From Adiantum capillus-veneris (Eukaryota; Streptophyta; Polypodiopsida; Polypodiales; Pteridaceae), in contig CM043948.1 in assembly GCA_014529385.2 (NCBI GenBank), positions 74,918,791 through 74,982,790 of the forward strand: a stretch of 64,000 bases of DNA, written 5' to 3'. Positions 56,792 through 64,000 of the stretch are shown piece after piece. The translations under genes and the position numbers were made by a program. Each line of letters starts with the position of its first letter. Within the stretch, counting starts at the first letter, position 1. The notes below the pieces were generated by a model. The model had not been told where the DNA came from. It made no database searches and worked only from the letters and a program-made list of their open reading frames with translations.

Positions 56792-57286
56792 CATTTGACT
56801 TCAAAGGATGAGGCCTAGAGGTGGAGCATGTGGTGCCAAATGCTTAGCTACACCACATGCTCAGCTGACTATAACGACAGTTCGAGGAGGTTTTGTTAGA
56901 GCCTGGACTACCATCTCCATGTTTTGTCTTCACCGACAATAGTATGGCCCTACAGATTCGGTCACTCCTATGTCGGTGTGTATTGGATATTCATTGCACG
57001 CTTGTGTGAGTACATTTTCTAAAGCACAAGTGGAAAACGAAAAAGTTTTGGCAAAGATTCTAAGGAAGCAAGTTACAACTATACAAGTGTATGTGCTTGT
57101 CCAATTCTGTATGGAGTTAGGCATATTGTTCCTATAGATTAGACCTTGAGTTCTATCTATTGATAAAATAATCCTCTATGGGTCTCACGTTTTTTAAGAC
57201 ACAAGTTACCAAGGAAGTAGTTTTACTCCAGTTTGTCTCAAATCTTTCTTCTATCTTAAAAGGCGTATTGCCTTTAGGTGGGAGGT
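56792..57286 (+). pseudogene. Decayed Copia RNase H remnant, tentative
   Basis: A frame near 56915-57000 reads CFVFTDNSMALQI, which resembles the DNxSA(I/L) RNase H motif of Copia. A polypurine-like GGTGGGAGG lies at 57278-57286, before an LTR-like start. The rest is unreadable through indels. This may be the 3' part of an old plus-strand Copia into which the LTR element inserted. Confidence 0.35.
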
Positions 57287-57603
57287 TGTTGGGAATAAAG
57301 GCATTTATGCCTGTGTCAGGTGCCCGCCCATATGAACGGGCACTTAAATTAAAAGTCCTCTCAATGTACATAACATAAGGGCATAAGGGCATTTAGGTGA
57401 TGACAGCCCTACATCTGATGATAAGCGGGCTGAAATGACCAAGATTCCTTATGCATCATCTGTTGGCGGTTTAATGTATGCTATGGTTGCTACATGTCCA
57501 GACATTGCATTTGCGGTGGGAGGTTGTTGGGAATAAAGGCATTTATGCCTGTGTCCAGTGCCCGCCCATGTGAACGGGCACTGGACACATGCATAAATGC
57601 CTT
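57287..57603 (+). pseudogene. Mosaic of Copia LTR starts and an RT fragment
   Basis: Two copies of PPT plus LTR start (GGTGGGAGG-TGTTGGGAATAAAGGC, LTR starts at 57287 and 57525) flank a Copia fragment at about 57388-57517. In translation the fragment reads KIPYASSVGGLMYAMVATCP, the segment just before RNase H. The second LTR start forms a long stem-loop (57536-57603) with 29-bp arms. The join from coding sequence into the LTR start (FAV into GGG AGG) looks like template switching. Confidence 0.7.
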
Positions 57604-58646
57604 AATACATTGCCATATGTTACTTCCCCCCCAGCATGTCAGTATATGCTGCACCCAGAGGACAGACGCCTTTCTCTATACTAGATGATGATATATGGGA
57701 GTTTTCTAGGGATGGTGATATCATCCTCCTAGGGGACTTCAATGCCCGAACGGGCAACTCTCAGACAGACTTTATGACACTTCGGATGAGATGCTTAGAG
57801 AGTTGGGTGTGGGTGAGTTGGGGCTTGACAGATGCTCACATGATAGAGAGCAGACGGAGCATCGGAGATACCTCACGGAGATGACGACCACACATGGGTT
57901 AGCCATACTTAATGGCTTATAGCGATTTTTTGGAGCAGCCGGTTTCACATGCTTTCCACACAGACACGGGGCCAGTACAGTGGACTATGTTATGGCACAA
58001 CCGAGCTTTATTCCTTGTATTTAGGATTTCATAGTGGGAGCCAAGTCAGTGGGTGTAGCAATGGATCATGCTCTTTTGACATTATCCGTTCCATTTCAGT
58101 ATAGTAAGCCCAGATATCAGGAGGCAGGTCACATACCCATTATACATTTACACCAAAGACTGACTCGGTTTATACAGAGGAGATCTATAGCCGTCTATGC
58201 ACAGCTAGTCCTGGTCTCTCAGTGGAGGAGTGCACCACTTTACTGACTGAGACACTGCATGGTGCAGCATCAGAGGCATACCCACACACTCAGCCGGGTC
58301 GGAGGCGACATTTTGGGAGCATGCCCCAGAATAGTTGGTAGGATGAGGAGCACAGAGAGATGAGAGCCCAGCTCAAGAGAGATCTTCTTTTAGGAGTCAT
58401 CACTTACAGACAGTCTCGTATTGCTTCCCGGCGCATTGTGCGACGGAAGAAACGAGCTTACTTGGCCCAGATGGAGCGAGACTTGTATCGGTTGTTCTTG
58501 AGTAGAAACTCAGGAGAGGCATGGAGATTCTTTCATGAGCACTCCCCTCCCCAAGTCGTTACTTCTCCTAATGTGTGGGCCACTATGCGACATCGTTATA
58601 TACAGTTCCTGGACAGGAACCCTTCCAAATCCTACAGAGCCATGCC
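57604..58646 (+). pseudogene. LINE copy F endonuclease fragment, cut by a Copia insertion
   Basis: It encodes the second half of the LINE endonuclease (FSILDDDIWEFSRDGDIILL, GDFNARTGNSQ, then ASTVDYVMAQPSF, AMDHALLTLSV) and the linker up to RT (QNSW, RKKRAYLAQMERDLYR). There are several frameshifts and a missing base after NSQTDF. The 5' edge abuts the Copia mosaic. The 3' edge at 58646 is where Copia copy 2 begins. Confidence 0.88.
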
Positions 58647-58838
58647 TGAAGGAGTACGAGCGGAAGTGCGACGCGAGAGAGAGTGCGAGAAGAAGAGCAC
58701 GACGATATGGTGAACTCGCTATACTGTAATGTGTAGAGCATAGTGAGTTCTTATTAGGTTTTAACAAAAGAATATGTGTACATACTAGGCGGCCCGCCCA
58801 CTTACCTGGGCGACCACATTGGGCTTTATACCCCAACA
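58647..58838 (-). repeat. 3' LTR of Copia copy 2
   Basis: A 192-bp short LTR. Its start (TGAAG) matches the 5 bases at 63996-64000. Confidence 0.88.
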
Positions 58839-58853
58839 ACCTCCCACTTAAAG
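58839..58853 (-). other. Polypurine tract of Copia copy 2
   Basis: CTTTAAGTGGGAGGT on the minus strand, directly before the LTR. The older Copia debris at 57278 has a similar GTGGGAGG. Confidence 0.85.
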
Positions 58854-58927
58854 TCCAATGTGGTACTTTAAGTGTGAGAGAAGCTACTATACAAGCTAAT
58901 ATACAAGAAATGTAGAGAAGTGATGTA

Positions 58928-61588
58928 CTACCCTACACCTAACTGCTTGCGAAAATGCGCAAAGCTCTCTGAGGGAAGTCCTTTTCTAAGTAGATCAGCA
59001 GGATGTTCTGTGGTGTGAACTTTGACAAGCTGAAGTTGCTTATCCTCGAGCATTTCCCTGATGAGATGATACTTCACATCCACATGCTTTGTCTTTGAGT
59101 GATAAACTGGATTGCGAGCCAATTGTACAGCACTTTGACTATCACAATATAACACAGGCATCTCTTCTTTGATTCCCAAATCTGTTACTAGTCGATTAAG
59201 CCAAATTGATTCTTTGCATGCCTCTGATGCTGCAACATATTCAACCTCTGTAGTAGACTGAGTAACACAATCTTGTAATCTAGAACGCCATGATACTGCT
59301 CCACCAGCCAATGTAAAGACATACCCTGACGTAGACCTTCGGTTGTCTAAGTCACCTGCATAATCTGAGTCTGTAAAACCCTTTACACTTAGCTCCTGAC
59401 TCCCATAGCATATACACATACTCTTTGTAGCTTTCAGGTATCTCAATATTCCTTTCACTGCCTCCCAATGTTTCTTGCCTGGGTTTGACATGTATCGACT
59501 TACTACTCCCACTGCAAATGCAATGTCTGGGCGAGTAGCAATCATTGCATACATCAAACTACCCACTGCAGACGCATATGGAATCTTATCCATTTCAGCC
59601 TGTTCTTCCTCAGACACAGGACAATCTTGTTTGCTAAGTTTCACATATGGTGGCAATGGAACACTCAATGCCTTTCCCTTCTCCATATTGAAACGTTGCA
59701 AAACCTTGTCAATATACTCCGTTTGAGATAACCAAATCAACTTCTTTGATCTGTCTCTCTCAATGCACATACCAAGTATATGACTTGCCTCACCCATGTC
59801 TTTCATGTCAAACGATTTTGCCATCTTTGACTTCAAAGCTGAAATTTCTTCCAAGTGCTTGCCAGCAATCAACATGTCATCCACATACAAAATAAGGATC
59901 AGCCAACTACCATCCTTAGCCTTCTTTGTATATAGACAGTGATCGAACTCACTACGTTTGTAGCCTTGAGAAAGCATAAACTTGTGGAATTTATGGTACC
60001 ATGCCCTCGGTGATTGTTTTAAGCCATAAAGACTCTTTAACAACTCGGATACCCAATCTTCCTTGCCTTTCTCAACAAAACCTTCTGGCTGCTGCATGTA
60101 AATTTCCACATCTAAATCACCATGCAAGAACGCTGTCTTGACAGCCATTTGGTGCAACACCAAATCTAATATGGCAACCAATGCAAGAAAGCATCTCAAT
60201 GTAGTCATTTTGACCACCGGAGAGAAGACTTTATCAAAGTCAATGCCTTGTTCTTGCTTAAAGCCCTTGGCAACAAGCCTTGCTTTGTACTTTGGCTGAC
60301 TATCATGAGCGGTGATCTTGTACCTGTAGACCCATTTACAAGGTAGAGCCTTTTTGCCCCGTGGTAATTTAACTAGCTTCCATGTCTGGTTTTTATGCGG
60401 AGCTGTCATCTCTGATTGCATGGCCAATTGCCAATTCCCGGAGTCCTTCATTTGCACTGCTTCCTTGTAACATGAAGGCTCATTGCAATCAGTCAACATG
60501 ACATAGTTCATAGATGGAACAAACCTATCAGGAGGTCGCGTGACACGTCCAGATCTACGCACAATAGGTGGCTCAGGCTCAGCCACAACCTGTGGTTCCA
60601 CTCTATCCTGTCCTTGCTCCTCTTGAGCCCTGACATTTTGTCTTGCACGTGCAGGTCCATCTTCTTGGAAGACAACTCTTCTAATCTCCTCAACCCTCTC
60701 TGGTTTAGAATGATATTTGGCTTCATTAAAGTGAACATCATTGCTGCGGACAACCTTTCTGGATTCGGGATCCCAAAGTCTGTACCCCATCTCACCAGAA
60801 TTACCATAGCCTAGAAAGACGCACTTTCTACTCTTTGGCTCAAGTTTGTTCCTAAATTCCTTTGGAACGTGAGTATATGCCTCACGGCCAAAGACTCTGA
60901 GATGCTTGCATGAGGGCACCTTGCCTAACCATACCATCTCTGGCACTGAATCCTTCTGCAAAACCTTGCTAGGAGATCTATTTACAAGATGAACAGTTGT
61001 TGATACAGCTTCAACCCAAAACCCATTTGGCAGTTGTGCATTAGACAACATACTTCTGACCTTCTCTTGTATGGTCCTATTCATCCTCTCAGCAACACCA
61101 TTTTGAGGAGGATTGTAAGGAGCAGTAAGTTCACGTTTTATACCTTTTGACTCACAAAAGTCCTGAAAGGCCTTTGAAACATACTCTCCACCATTGTCAG
61201 TGCGTAAGCATTTAAGCTTCTTGCCACTCTGATTCTCCACAAGTGTCACAAACGTTTTCAAAACACTAAACGCTTCATCCTTGTGCTTGAGAAAGTAAAC
61301 CCATACTTTCCTCGAGTAATCATCTATAAATGTCATAAAGTAAGAAGCTCCCCCTAGAGATAGGTTAGGCATAGGTCCACACAAATCACTTTGAACAAGT
61401 GCCAATTGTGTATCTCTTCTACTGCTTCTATGCTTATGTGGCTGCTGTGTTTGCTTACTATACAGACAATGTTCACAGAATTCAAAATCATTAAATAAAA
61501 AGCCGAGCAAATAACCAGAACGAGACAAGATTTCCATTCCCTTCTTGGACATATGTCCTAACCGGCTATGCCACAAAGAAACGTTCGG
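58928..61588 (-). pseudogene. Copia copy 2 integrase-RT-RNase H
   Basis: An open stretch of about 886 codons after a TAG at 61589-61591, in the same frame as gag-protease upstream. The integrase has the HHCC finger (WHSRLGHM ... FCEHC) and QSDLCGPM, RTDNGGEYVS and NGVAERMNRT (D, D, E). RT has FLHGDLDVEIYM, LYGLKQSPRAWY and LILYVDDMLIAG. RNase H has DSDYAGDLDNRRSTSGY, TEVEYVA and DSQSAVQLARNP. All catalytic residues that I can place are present, so this segment looks nearly intact. The upstream stop codons break the polyprotein. Confidence 0.96.
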
Positions 61589-62908
61589 CTACTCGGTTAC
61601 ATTGATTACATTTTTAGAGACATTTGATACATAAATCATGTAAAGTCCTCCAGACTTTACTCCATGTGCTACTGTCATAGAACCCTTGGATATCTTCCAC
61701 ATGTTCTGTCCAAAAGTGGTGACGTAGCCAGCATCAACAAGTAAACCTGTGCTGATCAAGCTCTTTGTAATTGCGGGAATATGTCTCACATTCTTCAGCG
61801 TGAAAGAAGAGCCATTCTGAAACTTCAATTGAACATCTCCAACACCTAAGATCTCACATGTCTGCCCATTGCCTAGCCGAACATGATCTTTAGTGGTCAC
61901 ATAAGAGGTAAACCACTCCTTGTTTGGAGACACATGAAGTGATGCCCCTAGGTCTATAATCCAGTCACTCAGTGCATTTCCATCAGATGCTGTAAGAAGA
62001 GCTGAGTCCATTGTATTCTTCAAGAAGTAGATGTCTCCTGACACTAGACTGTCATCCTCTGCAACAGTGTTTGTCACATTTATTTCTTGAATCTTCACTG
62101 AGGACTTGTTCTTCTCACCATGGTCTTCAGCTTTCTCTTTGCCTTTTTCTGCTTTCCATTCTCTGCAGTCTCTTTTCATGTGACCCTTCTTGCCACAATG
62201 GTAGCATTCTATGTCACTCTTGCCTTTAGCATTGCGGGACTTGCTACGAGACTGATTCCTCTTTCCACCTTTGTACTTTTCTTTGGTCCTTCCCCTGACA
62301 ACTAAGGTTGTTCCTTTGTCTTTGTCCATTGTTTTTCTATTGGTTTCTTCACTAAGCAGACTTCCTTCTACACCTGCTATGTTCAAACCATCTGGAGGTG
62401 CAGAATTACTCAAAGCTGTGCGAAAAGTGTCCCAACTTTCCGGCAATGTGATCAACAGGAACATAGCTCTAACAGGTTCATCAAACTTGACACCTTGAGC
62501 TGACAACTGACTATAGATTGTGTTGAATTCATTCAGATGATTGGACATAGGTGTCCCTTCTTTCATCTTCAAGTCAACAAGCTTCTTAAGCCAGTATCCC
62601 TGTGAAGCTGTACTCTGCTTCTCATAAAGATCACTCAGCTTTAACCATGCTTGATAAGCCGACATCTCGTCTGCTACATTGAAGTAAACGTTTTCTGCCA
62701 AAGTCAGCATAATGGTAGAAAGTGTCAATTCATCCATTTCGCTCCATTCATCTTCGTCCATATCTTCTGGTTTTATCCCCTTGAGCTTTATAGGTTTTAT
62801 CTGCTTCTTTTGTACCAACACGTGCCAAATCTGCTTCTTCTACAATGGGAAATTGGTTCCATCCAGCTTCTTGATATTGTAAAGAGCAGTGTCCTGTGAT
62901 CCAGCCAT
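61589..62908 (-). pseudogene. Copia copy 2 gag-protease
   Basis: The probable start is the ATG at 62908-62906 (MAGSQDTALYN). A TAG at 62840-62842 interrupts codon 23, in a position where gag has Trp (NFPL-W-KKQ), so TGG to TAG is likely. After it come the capsid-type helices, a basic linker and the zinc knuckle CYHCGKKGHMKRDC. The protease reads WIIDLGASLHVS, with Leu where the D-S-G-A-S active site has Ser. The frame ends at TAG 61589-61591 just before the integrase finger. Confidence 0.93.
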
Positions 62909-63979
62909 AGCTACGCTTCACAGTGGTTTACTTTCCTAGGAAAAATTCGGCAGAGTTTCCCCTGTAAACTGACCTCTGAACCAATATCAACCTGTCAAAT
63001 GAACCAAGAAAGCTTCAGATTCTGCATAAATTTCGGCAGAGTCTCCTTTGTAAAATGGCTCTGGTGTACTCAAAAACAGACCAAAAAACATCTCAAAAAA
63101 CACTGTCTCTCTGACACTGTAAGCTGCGGGTAAACCTGTCCTGCACTTGTACTGTCTCTCACTGTCCTGTAAGCATAGACTGTGACAATGCCTCGACGGC
63201 AGTAAAGCAAAGATGCAATCCCAACTGTCTAACTCACAGTCAATACATCCTAGCTGCCTATCTAAGGGTGCTCGAGGGATCGCTCCAAGACCTGTATCAC
63301 CGAAAGGATCTCAACATTCGAGAATCCCCCAGCTCAATAAAACCTCACTCGACCCTCAACAAAGGCTGCAGTAAATCTGACAGTACATAGACTTACCACA
63401 AAGTCATACATCCACAAATTTCCCACTATATGTTGTAACCGCTGCGGCGATTGTTTGCTGCGTGACTCACAGCCAGCAAACCCTCAACAAACATACATCA
63501 TCTCTGACAATACATCCCATGTGGAAGTACCTGCAATGTCAGGATGAAATCTGGAATATCAAGCAGCAAACACAAGCTACCTGATGAACTAGTGGATGTC
63601 GCCTACAGTCTGTGTGTAGATGCGCCCATGTCGTATGTGATACGCCTCCAAGAACTGTGAGCCGTCCTTCGATGTGTAGACAGCCACAAATCAACACTCT
63701 GGGAGTGTCGATATCCTCAGCACTTGCAGTCGTAAGCCAAAAACCCCAAATTTGCAGAGTCTGATCTGCACCCGCCAAGACCACGTAGTCGAAAATGGCC
63801 TGCGCAGACCTTTGTCGAAGTCGAACGGTGGCCGAGATGACCTCAGAATGAAATTCTGAGAACACCAAGCCCATTGGGCTCTCCCACAGGATTTGGGGCC
63901 GTGTCTTCGCCTGTCGAATTTCACTCCAATCTGAGCTGGTGACTCTAGCCTCCTGCAGTGCTGCCCCGAGCCTCGATCT
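62909..63979 (-). other. Untranslated leader of Copia copy 2
   Basis: 1.07 kb between the PBS and the gag start. It has only short frames, on both strands, without motifs. Confidence 0.7.
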
Positions 63980-63993
63980 GAGCTCTGATACCA
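63980..63993 (-). other. Primer binding site of Copia copy 2 (tRNA-iMet)
   Basis: TGGTATCAGAGCTC on the minus strand, two bases from the start of the 5' LTR at 63996. Confidence 0.92.
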
Positions 63994-64000
63994 GTTGAAG

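Larger units (their letters stand above)
58647..64000 (-). mobile_element. Second Ty1/Copia retrotransposon, right end beyond the window
   Basis: The 3' LTR is at 58647-58838 (192 bp, TGAAGGAG ... CCCCAACA on the plus strand), with a polypurine tract next to it. The polyprotein runs from 62908 to 58928. The leader ends in a tRNA-iMet PBS at 63980-63993, and the first five bases (TGAAG) of the 5' LTR occupy the last five positions of the window. It is inserted in LINE copy F. The right target duplication is outside the window. Confidence 0.95.

Overview
The window is a repeat-dominated piece of a land-plant nuclear genome. I found no convincing host gene, rRNA, tRNA or CRISPR array. The evidence for a plant is the mix of Ty1/Copia elements primed by initiator tRNA-Met, a very large Ty3/Gypsy element primed by tRNA-Asp, an L1-like LINE family with an apurinic endonuclease, and abundant GA/CT microsatellites. 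The sequence alone does not fix the lineage. A large-genome fern, lycophyte or gymnosperm is a guess.

Layout. Positions 1-7001 are gene-free, with compound microsatellites, two short tandem duplications and one copy of a 155-bp foldback. Positions 7007-31205 are one minus-strand Gypsy element, bounded by LTRs and a perfect AGTAG target duplication. Its order, read right to left, is 5' LTR, PBS, leader with palindromes, an N-terminal region, gag, zinc knuckles, protease, RT-RNase H, integrase, a second protease, a basic tail, a palindrome-bearing spacer, a coiled-coil third ORF, polypurine tract and 3' LTR. A Copia element (10902-16183, TSD TTTGT) is nested in it. Positions 31206-35128 are gene-free apart from a SINE-like repeat and a second foldback copy. 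Positions 35160-40500 hold three LINE copies.

Positions 41547-44194 hold decayed retroelement debris. Positions 44195-56791 are a second minus-strand LTR element without pol. Its ORF of unknown function ends in 16-residue repeats, and three LINE copies have piled into the GA tract of its right LTR. Positions 56792-57603 are mosaic Copia remains, followed by a LINE fragment (57604-58646). A second Copia (58647 to beyond the window end) interrupts that fragment.

The gag, pol and LINE frames are nearly all broken by in-frame stops. Where two LINE copies can be compared, C-to-T change explains two of the stops, as expected for methylated silenced repeats. The points most worth following are the 24-bp palindromes heading roughly 300-bp repeats at both ends of the Gypsy element, the same 10-bp core in a LINE 5' UTR, the extra protease downstream of integrase, the coiled-coil ORF, the LINE tail of TTTCA repeats running into (TC)n, and the 155-bp hairpin. 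All positions, identities and domain calls come from reading by eye, without any alignment program.
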